Shown here one piece after another: positions 27,724-38,554 of a DNA stretch of 64,000 bases (positions are counted from its first letter, which is position 1; each line of letters begins with the position of its first letter). The position numbers were made by a program, and so were the translations under genes. The stretch is taken from assembly GCF_014268445.2 (NCBI RefSeq), contig NZ_CP077089.1:4209501-4273500 (forward strand), given 5' to 3'. The DNA is from Pseudomonas tensinigenes (GTDB lineage: Bacteria > Pseudomonadota > Gammaproteobacteria > Pseudomonadales > Pseudomonadaceae). The notes beneath the pieces are model-generated. The model made no database searches. It had not been told where the DNA came from and saw nothing but the letters and a program-made list of their open reading frames with translations.

Positions 27724-28968
27724 TCAGTCGACTTTGGACAGGCCGGTCAGCCACTCGCGCCCTTTGAGCATGCCGTTCCAGTAGAACCACGGCAGCAGCG
27801 TCGCCTTGAGCAACCACGCCGAGCGCCGCGCCACGGTCGGGTCCATCGGGAAGGTCGGCAGCAACTTACCGGCATAACCGAACTCGGCGAGAATCACCTT
27901 GCCCTTCTCCACCGTCAGCGGGCAGGAACCGTAGCCGTCGTACTTCAGCGGCAGCGGTTGCTGCTTGCGCAGGGCGAGCAGGTTTTCCGCGACCACCACC
28001 ACTTGCTTGCGCACCGCTGCGGCGGTTTTCGCGTTGCTAGTGCCGCAGATATCACCGAGTGCAAACACCTCGGGATAGCGCGGATGCTGCAGGCTGTGCG
28101 GGTTGACTTCGCACCAGCCGGCGGCGTCGGCCAGAGGACTCTGGGCGATGAAATCCGGCGAGATCTGCGGAGGCACAACGTGGAGCAGATCGAAAGTTTT
28201 CGCCACACGGGTGACGTTGCCGTCAGCGTCCTTGATCTCGAACCACGCGGTTTTCGCCGGGCCGTCGACCTTGACCAGATTCGAGTTGAACGCCAACTGC
28301 GCGTTGTACTTTTCGATGTACTTCATCAACGGCGGCACGAACGTCGCCACGCCGAACAGGGCGGCGCCGGCCAGATTGAATTCGACATGGATGTTGTTCA
28401 GCGACCCGTTTTTGAGCCAGTGATCGCAAGACAGATACAGCGCTTTTTGCGGTGCACCGGCGCATTTAATCGGCATCGCCGGTTGGGTGAACAGTGCTTT
28501 GCCGCCGCGCAGTTTCTGCACCTGATCCCAGGTGTATTGCGCGTGCTGGTAGCTGTAGTTGGAGGTGACACCGTGCTGGCCAAGGCTTTCCTGCAAGCCT
28601 TCAATCTTCTCCCAGGCCAGACGCAGGCCGGGGCAAACGATCAGGTTTTGATAGCTGACCGTACGTTGATCGCTGAGGGTCAGTTGGCGCTTGTCCGGGT
28701 CGATTGCGGTGACCGCCGCTTGCAGCCAGTTCGCTTGTCTGGGCATGACCTTGTTCATCGGCCGGGCGGTGTCTTTGACATCGTAGGCACCACCGCCGAC
28801 CAGCGTCCACGCCGGTTGATAGTAATGCTGGGCGCTCGGTTCAATCACGGTAACTTTCAGAGCCGGATCACGTTTGAGCAGACTGGCGACAAAACCGATA
28901 CCGGCCGTACCGCCGCCGATGACCACGATGTCTGCACTGATGGATGGGCCCCAGTGTTGATCGTTCAT
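27724..28968 (-). CDS. sqr: Sulfide:quinone oxidoreductase, mitochondrial-SQOR-like
   Basis: 414 residues from the ATG at 28968 (AAAGGAAC upstream). The FAD fold opens with DIVVIGGGTAGIGFVASLLKR. The two redox Cys lie in PIKCAGAPQKA and DGYGSCPLTV, contexts very like those of the human enzyme. A C-terminal amphipathic part (LLKATLLPWFYWNGMLKGREW) would anchor it to the membrane. It oxidises sulfide and passes electrons to quinone, giving a persulfide that the dioxygenase at 29566 can use. Confidence 0.9.
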   Translation of the reverse strand: MNDQHWGPSISADIVVIGGGTAGIGFVASLLKRDPALKVTVIEPSAQHYYQPAWTLVGGGAYDVKDTARPMNKVMPRQANWLQAAVTAIDPDKRQLTLSDQRTVSYQNLIVCPGLRLAWEKIEGLQESLGQHGVTSNYSYQHAQYTWDQVQKLRGGKALFTQPAMPIKCAGAPQKALYLSCDHWLKNGSLNNIHVEFNLAGAALFGVATFVPPLMKYIEKYNAQLAFNSNLVKVDGPAKTAWFEIKDADGNVTRVAKTFDLLHVVPPQISPDFIAQSPLADAAGWCEVNPHSLQHPRYPEVFALGDICGTSNAKTAAAVRKQVVVVAENLLALRKQQPLPLKYDGYGSCPLTVEKGKVILAEFGYAGKLLPTFPMDPTVARRSAWLLKATLLPWFYWNGMLKGREWLTGLSKVD

Positions 28969-29021
28969 TGCTTGTTCCTTTTGCTGCACGCAAGGATTTC
29001 TCAGCCTTCACACAAATCCAT

Positions 29022-29110
29022 TGTAGGAGTGAGCCTGCTCGCGATAGCGGTGGGTCAGCCATATCTTTATTAACTGATACACCGCTATCGCGAGCAGGCT
29101 CACTCCTACA
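29022..29110. repeat. REP inverted pair, GTAGGAGTGAGC type, long loop
   Basis: Facing units between the regulator gene and the oxidoreductase gene on the minus strand, with inner GATAGCGGTG/CACCGCTATC pairing. It may separate regulator expression from that of sqr. Confidence 0.9.
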
Positions 29111-29132
29111 GGGGTTGTGTGTTGGCTGGCAT

Positions 29133-29480
29133 TTATTGGTGGCCGAGACTTTTCAGCACGGCCCCGCAATACAATCCGGACAGGGTCTTCATCACCTGAA
29201 TCACTTCCGGACTGGCGAGGCCGTAGAAAATGTACTTGCCTTCACGCCGGGTCGCGACCAGCCCTTCATCACGCAGGATGCCCAGTTGCTGGGACAGCGT
29301 CGGCTGGCGCACGCCGGTCATCTTTTCCAGTTCGCCAACGTTGCGTTCGCCCTGGGTCAGTTGACAGAGGATCAGCAGGCGATCCTCATTGGCCATGGCC
29401 TTGAGCAAGGCGCAGGCCTTGGAGGCCGAAGCACGGAGTTGGGCGACTTCACATTCGGTCAGACTGGATTGCATTTGCAC
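29133..29480 (-). CDS. bigR: ArsR-family persulfide/thiol sensor (BigR/SqrR type)
   Basis: 115 residues. A winged helix is formed by CALLKAMANEDRLLILCQL and VRQPTLSQQLGILRDEGLV. Two Cys, C39 in LILCQL and C105 in GLYCGAV, are 66 positions apart, the same spacing as the redox Cys pair of Xylella BigR (C42 and C108), which forms an intramolecular bond on oxidation and releases DNA. Metal-site residues of ArsR/SmtB are not evident. It is divergent from the persulfide dioxygenase gene with an 85-base AT-rich gap that should hold its operator. Confidence 0.9.
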   Translation of the reverse strand: MQMQSSLTECEVAQLRASASKACALLKAMANEDRLLILCQLTQGERNVGELEKMTGVRQPTLSQQLGILRDEGLVATRREGKYIFYGLASPEVIQVMKTLSGLYCGAVLKSLGHQ

Positions 29481-29565
29481 GATGCCTTCAAGGTCACTTA
29501 AGCTGCGAACATTATGTTTTTAGATAAAGTGTTGCAACCCATTTCCCTTGTTCAGGTTGGTGTCC

Positions 29566-30429
29566 ATGCCCGCGCAGATTGAATCGTTCCTCGACCCCGC
29601 CTCTTCGACCTACAGCTATGTGGTCTATGAAGCCGACGGCGGGCAATGTGCAATCGTCGATCCAGTGCTCGATTACGACGGTGCTGCCGGGCGCACCTGC
29701 ACCGTGCAGGCCGACAAAATCACCACCTTCGTTCGCGCGCACAGCCTGCAGGTACAGTGGCTGCTGGAAACCCACGCCCACGCCGATCACCTGTCCGCCG
29801 CGCCCTATCTGCGCCGGGAGCTGGGCGGGAAAATCGCTATCGGTGAATCGATCAGCAAAGTGCAGAACGTGTTCAAGGCGCTGTTCAATCTGGAGCCGGA
29901 GTTCTGCGTTGATGGCTCGCAGTTCGATCACCTGTTTGCACCGAACGAATCATTCCGCATCGGCAATCTCAAGGCTACGGCCCTGCACGTCCCCGGCCAC
30001 ACCCCGGCGGACATGGCTTATTTGATCGATGGCGAGCAGATTCTGGTGGGCGATACGCTGTTCATGCCGGACGTCGGCACCGCGCGTTGCGACTTTCCCG
30101 GCGGCAACGCCCATCAGTTGTATGCTTCGATCCACAAACTGCTGGCCTTCCCCGCCAGCGTGAAACTCTACGTTTGCCACGACTATCCGCCCGAGGGTCG
30201 CGCCTCGCAGTGTCAGAGCACGGTCGGCGAGCAGCGCAAAAACAATATTCATGTGCATGACGGGATCGATGAAGCGGCGTTCGTCGAGATGCGCACAAAA
30301 CGTGACGCGGGGCTGGGCATGCCAACGCTGTTGCTGCCGGCGATTCAGGTGAATGTGCGGGCGGGGAATTTGCCACCGGCGGAGGAAAACGGCGTGGTTT
30401 ACCTGAAGATTCCGCTCAATTCCCTATAG
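29566..30429 (+). CDS. MBL-fold persulfide dioxygenase (ETHE1/Blh-like)
   Basis: 287 residues from the ATG at 29566; a TTG at 29548 is less likely. The metal motif is THAHADH, followed by VPGHTPADM, GDTLFMPDVGTARCDFPGG and VCHDY. Iron in this site oxidises glutathione persulfide to sulfite. The long insert with CQSTVGEQRKNNIH is common in the BigR-linked Blh group. It is divergent from the thiol sensor, and with sqr and the TauE-like gene it completes a sulfide-to-sulfite-to-export route. Confidence 0.9.
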   Translation: MPAQIESFLDPASSTYSYVVYEADGGQCAIVDPVLDYDGAAGRTCTVQADKITTFVRAHSLQVQWLLETHAHADHLSAAPYLRRELGGKIAIGESISKVQNVFKALFNLEPEFCVDGSQFDHLFAPNESFRIGNLKATALHVPGHTPADMAYLIDGEQILVGDTLFMPDVGTARCDFPGGNAHQLYASIHKLLAFPASVKLYVCHDYPPEGRASQCQSTVGEQRKNNIHVHDGIDEAAFVEMRTKRDAGLGMPTLLLPAIQVNVRAGNLPPAEENGVVYLKIPLNSL

Positions 30430-30468
30430 GAAAAAACCGCTCGGGACGTCGCCGGATTATTTTTCCTA
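30427..30468. terminator. Possible hairpin after the persulfide dioxygenase gene
   Basis: TAGGAAAAA (30427-30435) and TTTTTCCTA (30460-30468) are inverted repeats around a GC-rich centre. The left arm overlaps the stop codon. It may act as a weak terminator before the tyrosinase gene. Confidence 0.4.
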
Positions 30469-30554
30469 CAAACGCTGGCGATAGTGATGAACTGGTGAAA
30501 ATCCTCTCAGCGATCAGACTCCATTGGGCAAACATTCAATGGAGTTTTCGCAAT

Positions 30555-31412
30555 ATGGATATTCGCCGTAATCACCGTGACATGACCGCGCAACAGAAAT
30601 CCGCATTCATCGATGCCATCCTGAGGCTGAAGAACAACGTCGACAGCGTACTGCGCCCCGGACAGCAAAGCCGCTACGATGATTTTGTCCAGATCCACAA
30701 AAATTCGATGGGCCGGGGCAATCCGCTGACGCCCAACCCGCATCGAAGCCCGCTGTTCTATCCGTGGCACCGGATTCTGATCCGCCAGTTCGAACTGGCC
30801 CTGCAGTCCGCCGCCAATGACCCGACCATCACCCTGCCCTACTGGAACTGGCAACTGACCGGGGCCGACAACCCCTTCACCTCGGACTTCATGGGTTCAA
30901 ACGGTGACAACCTGCAAGACCAGCGCGTCACCGGCGGGCCGTTTTCCAGAGAGCAATCGCAGTTCGAAGTGAGAGTCTGGGACGAGGGCATCGGCAACAC
31001 CGGCATTCGTCGAGATCTCGGGACAAACGGCGCACTGCCCACCGCAGAGACCGTCATATCGACGCTCAACAGGACGCCTTACTGGATGGAAGCAAGCGGT
31101 TGGGAAAATATCTCGGAAACCGAACTGCACAATCCGGTACATGCCTGGATAGGCGGCAGCATGGCGCAAGCCTCCTCACCCAATGACCCGATCTTCTTCC
31201 TGCACCACTGCTACCTCGACTTGTTGTGGGAGCGCTGGAAACATCAACATCCTGGCACTCCCGGCTTTACCAATGAGGCCGGCTCGGCAGACATGAACGA
31301 GACCGTGCTGGTCTTTCATCCCGCCAACGAACTGGCGCCCTGGGCGCAAACCTTTACCGTCCAACAAACCCTCTTCACCACAGAGCTCGATTACCGCTAT
31401 GACTACATATGA
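30555..31412 (+). CDS. Tyrosinase-family type-3 copper protein
   Basis: 285 residues from the ATG at 30555, preceded by TGGAG; a GTG at 30495 would add 20 residues. The CuA site His are in VQIHKNS, NPHRSPLFYPWHR; the CuB site His are in ELHNPVHAW and FFLHHCYLDLLWERW. The set of six appears complete. The family oxidises phenols to quinones. No signal peptide and no caddie protein gene are seen, so the route of export and copper loading is unclear. Its neighbours (sulfide and keto-acid genes) give no hint of substrate. Confidence 0.85.
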   Translation: MDIRRNHRDMTAQQKSAFIDAILRLKNNVDSVLRPGQQSRYDDFVQIHKNSMGRGNPLTPNPHRSPLFYPWHRILIRQFELALQSAANDPTITLPYWNWQLTGADNPFTSDFMGSNGDNLQDQRVTGGPFSREQSQFEVRVWDEGIGNTGIRRDLGTNGALPTAETVISTLNRTPYWMEASGWENISETELHNPVHAWIGGSMAQASSPNDPIFFLHHCYLDLLWERWKHQHPGTPGFTNEAGSADMNETVLVFHPANELAPWAQTFTVQQTLFTTELDYRYDYI

Positions 31413-31415
31413 CCC

Positions 31416-31904
31416 TCAGCTGCCCAGCGTCAAACCGTTAGCGGGTAACGGCAGCGCGGTCTTGTAGCGCACCTGCTTCAGCGCAAAGCTTGACCGGATA
31501 TTCGCCACACCCGGCACTTTGGTCAGGAAGTCCATCATGAAGCGCTCCAGCGACTGAATCGTCGGCACCAGGACCCGGATGAGGTAGTCCGGGTCTCCGG
31601 CCATCAGGTAACACTCCATCACCTCGGGGCGATCGGAAATCGCCTCTTCGAAATGCTGCAACGCCTCCTCGACCTGTTTCTCCAGACTGACGTGGATGAA
31701 CACGTTCACGTGCAGCCCCAGCAGGTCGGCGTCCAGCAGCGTCACTTGCTCGCGAATCAGCCCTAATTCCTCCATCGCTTTCACCCGGTTGAAACACGGT
31801 GTCGGCGACAGGTTGACCGAGCGTGCGAGGTCGGCATTGGTGATGCGCGCATTCTCCTGAAGGCTGTTGAGAATGCCGATATCGGTACGGTCCAGTTTGC
31901 GCAT
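31416..31904 (-). CDS. bkdR: Lrp/AsnC-family regulator of the bkd operon
   Basis: 162 residues. The N-terminal HTH is [45 protein letters not shown], and a RAM effector domain follows ([36 protein letters not shown]). It is divergent from bkdA1 exactly as in P. putida, where BkdR with L-branched-chain amino acids activates the operon. The stop is 3 bases from the tyrosinase stop (convergent). Confidence 0.93.
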   Translation of the reverse strand: MRKLDRTDIGILNSLQENARITNADLARSVNLSPTPCFNRVKAMEELGLIREQVTLLDADLLGLHVNVFIHVSLEKQVEEALQHFEEAISDRPEVMECYLMAGDPDYLIRVLVPTIQSLERFMMDFLTKVPGVANIRSSFALKQVRYKTALPLPANGLTLGS

Positions 31905-31933
31905 GAGACAAAACCACCTGTTTTTTATGTTTA

Positions 31934-31952
31934 TGCAGAATTTCTATCTGCA
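31934..31952. promoter_or_regulatory. Inverted repeat in the bkdR-bkdA1 gap, candidate BkdR site
   Basis: TGCAGA and TCTGCA around 7 AT-rich bases, close to the bkdR start. Lrp-type proteins often bind such loose AT-rich dyads. The whole gap (31905-32089) is AT-rich and may contain several sites. Confidence 0.4.
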
Positions 31953-32044
31953 AATGATCGCCAGCGCAACGAAACAGAGATAAATATTCTTCTTGCCCGG
32001 GCCTATGATTGTTGTAGGACAAGATTTCTTCTACCGAAGAATGA

Positions 32045-33325
<1,281 letters not shown>

Positions 33326-33326
33326 C

Positions 33327-34385
33327 ATGAACGATCACAACAACAATATTCAGTTGGAAACCGCCATGACCACGACCACCATGACCATGATCCAGGCCCT
33401 GCGCTCGGCCATGGATGTGATGCTTGAGCGTGATGACAATGTCGTCGTGTTCGGTCAGGACGTCGGCTACTTCGGCGGCGTGTTCCGTTGCACCGAAGGC
33501 TTGCAGACCAAGTACGGCACCTCGCGGGTGTTCGACGCACCGATCTCGGAAAGCGGCATCGTCGGCGTGGCCGTCGGCATGGGCGCCTACGGTCTGCGTC
33601 CGGTCGCCGAGATTCAGTTCGCCGACTACGTCTACCCGGCGTCCGACCAGATCATTTCCGAAGCGGCACGCCTGCGTTATCGCTCGGCCGGCGAGTTCAC
33701 CGCGCCGATGACCCTGCGCATGCCTTGCGGCGGCGGCATCTACGGCGGCCAGACCCACAGCCAGAGCATCGAGGCGATGTTCACTCAGGTCTGCGGCTTG
33801 CGCACCGTGATGCCATCCAACCCGTATGACGCCAAAGGCCTGCTGATCGCCTCCATCGAAAACGATGACCCGGTGATCTTTCTTGAGCCGAAACGCCTGT
33901 ACAACGGCCCGTTCGACGGCCACCACGACCGCCCGGTGACGCCGTGGTCGAAACACCCGCAAGCCCAGGTGCCGGACGGTTACTACACCGTGCCGCTGGA
34001 CGTTGCCGCGATCACCCGTCCGGGCAAGGACGTGACCGTGCTGACTTACGGCACCACCGTGTACGTGTCGCAAGTCGCTGCCGAAGAATCCGGCGTTGAT
34101 GCTGAAGTCATCGACCTGCGCAGCCTGTGGCCTCTGGACCTGGAAACCATCGTCAAATCGGTGAAGAAAACCGGCCGCTGCGTGGTGGTTCATGAGGCCA
34201 CCCGCACCTGCGGTTTCGGCGCCGAGCTGGTGTCGCTGGTGCAAGAGCATTGCTTCCATCACCTGGAAGCGCCGATCGAACGCGTCACCGGTTGGGACAC
34301 CCCCTATCCGCACGCGCAGGAGTGGGCGTATTTCCCAGGGCCGTCCCGAGTGGGCGCGGCGTTGAAACGGGTTATGGAGGTCTGA
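33327..34385 (+). CDS. bkdA2: Branched-chain 2-oxo acid dehydrogenase E1 beta
   Basis: 352 residues from the ATG one base after the bkdA1 stop. A later ATG at 33366 (TTTTMTMIQALRSAMD) is possible and would remove a 13-residue Asn-rich tail. Family segments include VVVFGQDVGYFGGVFRCTEGL, FDAPISESGIVGVAVGMGAYGLRPVAEIQFADY and the C-terminal transketolase domain (VLTYGTTVYVSQ, VVHEATRTCGFGAELVS). Confidence 0.95.
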   Translation: MNDHNNNIQLETAMTTTTMTMIQALRSAMDVMLERDDNVVVFGQDVGYFGGVFRCTEGLQTKYGTSRVFDAPISESGIVGVAVGMGAYGLRPVAEIQFADYVYPASDQIISEAARLRYRSAGEFTAPMTLRMPCGGGIYGGQTHSQSIEAMFTQVCGLRTVMPSNPYDAKGLLIASIENDDPVIFLEPKRLYNGPFDGHHDRPVTPWSKHPQAQVPDGYYTVPLDVAAITRPGKDVTVLTYGTTVYVSQVAAEESGVDAEVIDLRSLWPLDLETIVKSVKKTGRCVVVHEATRTCGFGAELVSLVQEHCFHHLEAPIERVTGWDTPYPHAQEWAYFPGPSRVGAALKRVMEV

Positions 34386-35657
34386 ATGGGCACGCACGTT
34401 ATCAAGATGCCGGACATCGGCGAAGGCATCGCAGAAGTAGAACTGTCGCAGTGGCACGTCAAGGTTGGCGATCTGGTCGTTGAAGATCAGGTGCTGGCTG
34501 ACGTGATGACCGACAAGGCGATGGTCGATATTCCCTCGCCAGTGCATGGCAAGGTGATTGCCCTCGGCGGTCAGCCGGGTGAAGTGATGGCGGTTGGCAG
34601 TGTGCTGATCAGCATCGAGGTTGAAGGTGCCGGTAACTTGAAAGAGTCCGCCGCACCCGCGCCCGTTAAAGAGGCGCCGGTCGTAGCGAAAGTTGAAGCG
34701 GTTGTCGAGAGCAAACCTGCTCCAGCCGCCCCGCGCCCTGCTGCGGTTTGCCAAGGCCCGATGGTTGCGCGCGAAGCAGACGAACGCCCGCTCGCCTCGC
34801 CGGCCGTGCGCAAACATGCACTGGATCTGGGGATTCAATTACGTCTGGTGCGCGGTTCCGGCCCGGCCGGTCGTGTGTTGCACGAAGACCTTGAAGCCTA
34901 TCTGGCGCAAGGTCAGTCGAACGCTTCGGCACCAGTCGCCGCCGCTTACGCCCAGCGTAACGAAGAAGAACAGATTCAAGTGATCGGCATGCGCCGCAAG
35001 ATCGCCCAGCGCATGCAGGACGCTACCCAGCGTGCCGCACACTTCAGCTATGTCGAGGAAATCGATGTCACCGCAATTGAAGAACTGCGCGCGCACTTGA
35101 ATGAGAAGCACGGTGCCAGCCGTGGCAAATTGACCTTGTTGCCGTTCCTCGTTCGCGCCTTGGTCGTCGCCCTGCGCGACTTCCCGCAGATGAACGCCCG
35201 TTACGACGACGAAGCCCAGGTCATCACTCGCCTCGGCGCCGTGCATGTCGGCGTCGCCACGCAAAGCGATGTCGGCCTGATGGTGCCGGTGGTGCGTCAC
35301 GCCGAGGCGCGCAGCCTGTGGGACAGCGCTACAGAAATCTCGCGCCTGGCCAACGCCGCACGCAATGGCAAGGCCAGCCGCGACGAATTGTCCGGCTCGA
35401 CCATCACCCTGACCAGCCTCGGTGCGCTGGGCGGCATTGTCAGTACGCCAGTGCTGAACCTGCCGGAAGTGGCGATCGTCGGCGTCAACAAAATCGTCGA
35501 ACGGCCGATGGTCGTCAAAGGCCAGGTGGTGATCCGCAAGATGATGAACCTCTCCAGCTCGTTCGATCACCGCGTGGTCGATGGCATGGACGCGGCACTC
35601 TTCATCCAGGCCATTCGCGGCTTGATCGAACAACCTGCCACTTTGTTTGTGGAGTAA
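34386..35657 (+). CDS. bkdB: Lipoamide acyltransferase (E2) of the branched-chain complex
   Basis: 423 residues. The domains in order: a lipoyl domain (1-75, lipoylated Lys in [13 protein letters not shown]), an Ala/Pro/Val-rich linker, a peripheral-subunit-binding domain (about 137-175, [16 protein letters not shown] to [12 protein letters not shown]) and the acyltransferase domain with [15 protein letters not shown] (catalytic His and Asp). It starts directly after the bkdA2 TGA. It forms the core on which E1 and E3 assemble. Confidence 0.95.
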   Translation: MGTHVIKMPDIGEGIAEVELSQWHVKVGDLVVEDQVLADVMTDKAMVDIPSPVHGKVIALGGQPGEVMAVGSVLISIEVEGAGNLKESAAPAPVKEAPVVAKVEAVVESKPAPAAPRPAAVCQGPMVAREADERPLASPAVRKHALDLGIQLRLVRGSGPAGRVLHEDLEAYLAQGQSNASAPVAAAYAQRNEEEQIQVIGMRRKIAQRMQDATQRAAHFSYVEEIDVTAIEELRAHLNEKHGASRGKLTLLPFLVRALVVALRDFPQMNARYDDEAQVITRLGAVHVGVATQSDVGLMVPVVRHAEARSLWDSATEISRLANAARNGKASRDELSGSTITLTSLGALGGIVSTPVLNLPEVAIVGVNKIVERPMVVKGQVVIRKMMNLSSSFDHRVVDGMDAALFIQAIRGLIEQPATLFVE

Positions 35658-35664
35658 GGCTCGC

Positions 35665-37038
35665 ATGCAATCTCTGAACACTACGCTGCTGATCATCGGC
35701 GGCGGCCCTGGCGGCTATGTAACGGCAATTCGCGCCGGGCAACTGGGCATTCCGACCATTCTGGTCGAAGGCCAATCGCTGGGCGGCACCTGCCTGAACA
35801 TCGGCTGCATCCCGTCGAAAGCGCTGATTCACGTGGCTGAGCAGTTTCACCAGACCCAGCATCATAGCCAGCATTCGACGCTGGGTATCAGCGTTGCCGC
35901 GCCGACCCTCGACATCACTAAAAGCGTCGAGTGGAAGGATGGCATCGTCGATCGCCTGACCACCGGCGTTGCTGCGCTGCTGAAGAAGAACAAGGTTCAG
36001 GTCATCAATGGCTGGGCCAAGGTCATCGACGGTAAAACCGTTGACGTTGGCGACACGCGCATCCAGTGCGAGCATCTGGTGCTGGCCACCGGTTCGACCA
36101 GCGTCAATCTGCCGATCCTGCCGATTGGCGGGCCGATCATCTCCTCCACCGAAGCGCTGGCGCCGAAATCCGTGCCGAAACGTCTGGTGGTGGTTGGCGG
36201 TGGTTACATTGGTCTGGAACTGGGCATTGCTTACCGCAAGCTCGGTGCCGAGGTCAGTGTGGTCGAGGCGCAGGATCGCATCCTGCCGGCCTACGACGCC
36301 GAACTGACGCAACCGGTGCATGACGCGTTGAAGCAACTGGGCGTTAAGTTGTATTTGAAACACAGCGTGCTGGGTTTCGACGGCACCTTGCAGGTACGCG
36401 ATCACGAGGGCGAGACCCTCAACCTGGAAACCGATCAGGTGCTGGTCGCCGTCGGTCGCAAACCGAATACCCAAGGCTGGAACCTTGAAGCACTGAATCT
36501 GGACATGAACGGTTCGGCAATCAAGATCGACAGCCGTTGCCAGACCAGCATGCGTAACGTCTACGCCATCGGCGATCTGAGCGGCGAGCCGATGCTGGCC
36601 CACCGCGCCATGGCCCAAGGCGAGATGGTTGCCGAGTTGATCAGCGGCAAAACCCGCGAGTTCAACCCGACGGCCGTTGCTGCCGTGTGCTTCACCGACC
36701 CGGAACTGGTGGTGGTGGGCAAGACGCCGGACGAGGCCAAGGCTGCCGGGCTGGACTGCATCGTTTCCAGCTTCCCGTTCGCCGCCAACGGCCGGGCGAT
36801 GACGCTGGAGTCGAAAAGCGGTTTTGTGCGTGTGGTCGCTCGTCGGGATAACCATGTGATTGTCGGCTGGCAGGCGGTGGGCGTCGGCGTTTCCGAGCTG
36901 TCGACGGCGTTTGCGCAAAGCCTGGAAATGGGCGCGCGGCTGGAAGATATCGGCGGCACCATTCATGCGCATCCGACCCTGGGTGAAGCGGTGCAGGAGG
37001 CGGCGTTGCGTGCTTTGGGGCATGCGTTGCACCTGTAA
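35665..37038 (+). CDS. lpdV: Dihydrolipoyl dehydrogenase (E3) of the branched-chain complex
   Basis: 457 residues from the ATG at 35665; GGAGTAAGG overlapping the bkdB stop is its ribosome site. The FAD fold [21 protein letters not shown] is followed by the redox disulfide in [14 protein letters not shown], the NAD fold [16 protein letters not shown] and the His-Glu pair in IHAHPTLGE. It re-oxidises the lipoyl groups of BkdB. P. putida LpdV has nearly the same length and place. Confidence 0.95.
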   Translation: MQSLNTTLLIIGGGPGGYVTAIRAGQLGIPTILVEGQSLGGTCLNIGCIPSKALIHVAEQFHQTQHHSQHSTLGISVAAPTLDITKSVEWKDGIVDRLTTGVAALLKKNKVQVINGWAKVIDGKTVDVGDTRIQCEHLVLATGSTSVNLPILPIGGPIISSTEALAPKSVPKRLVVVGGGYIGLELGIAYRKLGAEVSVVEAQDRILPAYDAELTQPVHDALKQLGVKLYLKHSVLGFDGTLQVRDHEGETLNLETDQVLVAVGRKPNTQGWNLEALNLDMNGSAIKIDSRCQTSMRNVYAIGDLSGEPMLAHRAMAQGEMVAELISGKTREFNPTAVAAVCFTDPELVVVGKTPDEAKAAGLDCIVSSFPFAANGRAMTLESKSGFVRVVARRDNHVIVGWQAVGVGVSELSTAFAQSLEMGARLEDIGGTIHAHPTLGEAVQEAALRALGHALHL

Positions 37039-37061
37039 GTGGTGGTGGCAACACCGGCCCC

Positions 37062-37127
37062 TTCGCGAGCAGGCTCGCTCCCACATTTGAAATGCGTTCC
37101 ACCTGTGGGAGCGAGCCTGCTCGCGAA
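37062..37127. repeat. REP inverted pair, GTGGGAGCGAGC type, short loop
   Basis: Facing units between lpdV and the aminotransferase gene, 24 bases after the lpdV stop. Confidence 0.9.
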
Positions 37128-37271
37128 TTCTTGAGGGCAACACGATTTATCTGTCTGTCATCCGATAGTCCGGGCTGCGAAACCGCTCAAGAATGAAGTA
37201 TTGTTGTGCCCATCCAAAAAACGTCAGAAGCCTTGAACCGTTTCGACGGTTGTTCAGTGATAGAGGGTGTC

Positions 37272-38291
37272 ATGGGTAACGAAAGCATCAATTGGGACAA
37301 GCTGGGTTTTGACTACATCAAGACCGACAAACGCTATCTGTCGTACTTTCGCGATGGCGAGTGGGACAAAGGCACCCTGACCGAAGATAACGTGCTGCAC
37401 ATCAGCGAAGGCTCGACGGCCCTTCACTATGGCCAGCAGTGCTTCGAAGGCATGAAGGCCTATCGTTGCAAGGACGGCTCGATCAACCTGTTCCGCCCGG
37501 ACCAGAACGCCCTGCGCATGCAGCGCAGCTGCGCGCGTCTGCTGATGCCGACGGTCGACACCGAGCAGTTCATCGAAGCCTGTAAAGAAGTGGTTCGTGC
37601 CAACGAGCGTTTCATCCCGCCATACGGCACTGGCGGCGCGCTGTACCTGCGCCCGTTCGTGATCGGCGTCGGTGACAACATCGGCGTGCGCACGGCACCC
37701 GAGTTCATCTTCTCGATTTTCTGCATTCCGGTCGGTGCTTACTTCAAGGGCGGCCTGACCCCGCACAACTTCCAGATCTCCAGCTACGACCGCGCCGCCC
37801 CACAAGGCACCGGCGCAGCCAAGGTTGGCGGCAACTACGCTGCCAGCCTGATGCCGGGTTCGAAAGCGAAGAAAGCCAACTTCGCCGACGCGATCTACCT
37901 TGACCCGATGACCCACACCAAGATCGAAGAAGTCGGCTCGGCCAACTTCTTCGGGATCACCCACGACAACAAGTTCATCACGCCGAACTCGCCGTCCGTG
38001 CTGCCGGGCATCACCCGCCTGTCGCTGATCGAACTGGCGAAATCGCGTCTGGGCCTGGAAGTGGTTGAAGGCGACGTGCTGATCGACAAGTTGTCGGACT
38101 TCAAGGAAGCCGGCGCTTGCGGTACGGCTGCGGTGATCACCCCGATCGGTGGTATCAGCTACAACGATCATCTGCATGTGTTCCACAGCGAAACCGAAGT
38201 CGGCCCAGTGACCCAGAAGCTCTACAAAGAGCTGACTGGCGTGCAGACCGGCGACATCGAAGCGCCTGCGGGCTGGATCGTCAAGGTTTGA
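37272..38291 (+). CDS. ilvE: Branched-chain amino-acid aminotransferase
   Basis: 339 residues from the ATG at 37272, with GAGGGTG upstream; the frame extends to 37206 without support. PLP fold-type IV. The cofactor Lys is in GAAKVGGNYAA; YGQQCFEGMKAYR, FRPDQNALRMQRSCARLLMP and EVGSANFFG are conserved family segments of the longer (about 340-residue) class. It interconverts valine, leucine and isoleucine with their 2-oxo acids, the substrates of the Bkd complex encoded just upstream. It has its own terminator. Confidence 0.92.
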   Translation: MGNESINWDKLGFDYIKTDKRYLSYFRDGEWDKGTLTEDNVLHISEGSTALHYGQQCFEGMKAYRCKDGSINLFRPDQNALRMQRSCARLLMPTVDTEQFIEACKEVVRANERFIPPYGTGGALYLRPFVIGVGDNIGVRTAPEFIFSIFCIPVGAYFKGGLTPHNFQISSYDRAAPQGTGAAKVGGNYAASLMPGSKAKKANFADAIYLDPMTHTKIEEVGSANFFGITHDNKFITPNSPSVLPGITRLSLIELAKSRLGLEVVEGDVLIDKLSDFKEAGACGTAAVITPIGGISYNDHLHVFHSETEVGPVTQKLYKELTGVQTGDIEAPAGWIVKV

Positions 38292-38311
38292 TTTGACGGG
38301 TGTTGATGTAG

Positions 38312-38351
38312 AAAAAGCCCTCCACCGAGTGATTGGTGGGGGGCTTTTTTT
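38312..38351 (+). terminator. Rho-independent terminator after ilvE
   Basis: AAAAAGCCC-T-CCACC pairs with GGTGG-G-GGGCTTTTT around an 8-base loop, followed by a run of T. It is 20 bases after the stop. Confidence 0.88.
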
Positions 38352-38393
38352 GTGGCGTTTGGCGCAGTATTTGTGGCGTGCTTGAGATTCTTT

Positions 38394-38554
38394 CCCCCTC
38401 ACCCCAGCCCTCTCCCCCAGGGGGCGAGGGGGAAAGGGAGCCGATCTTTGTGGTATTCAAAATGTGAGTTCGACTTGATCGTTCAGGTCGATGGATCAAG
38501 TCCAAACACCTCGGTCAGTCCCCTCTCCCTCTGGGAGAGGGTTAGGGTGAGGGG
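38394..38554. repeat. Composite repeat with terminal inverted repeats, copy 3 (short)
   Basis: The ends 38396-38416 and 38533-38553 are inverted repeats matching at 19 of 21 positions. The TAACCC version is on the right here, on the left in copy 2, so this copy may be inverted. It keeps one TCAGGTCGATG, but the TCCATAATCGAC units are not clear. Its right end supplies the last codons and the stop of the minus-strand gene at 38542. Confidence 0.75.

Noticed and set aside
27079-29073. 664-codon open frame on the plus strand
   Set aside because: It lies opposite the TauE-like and SQR genes and is rich in Arg, His and Gln, as expected for an antisense shadow of GC-biased genes.
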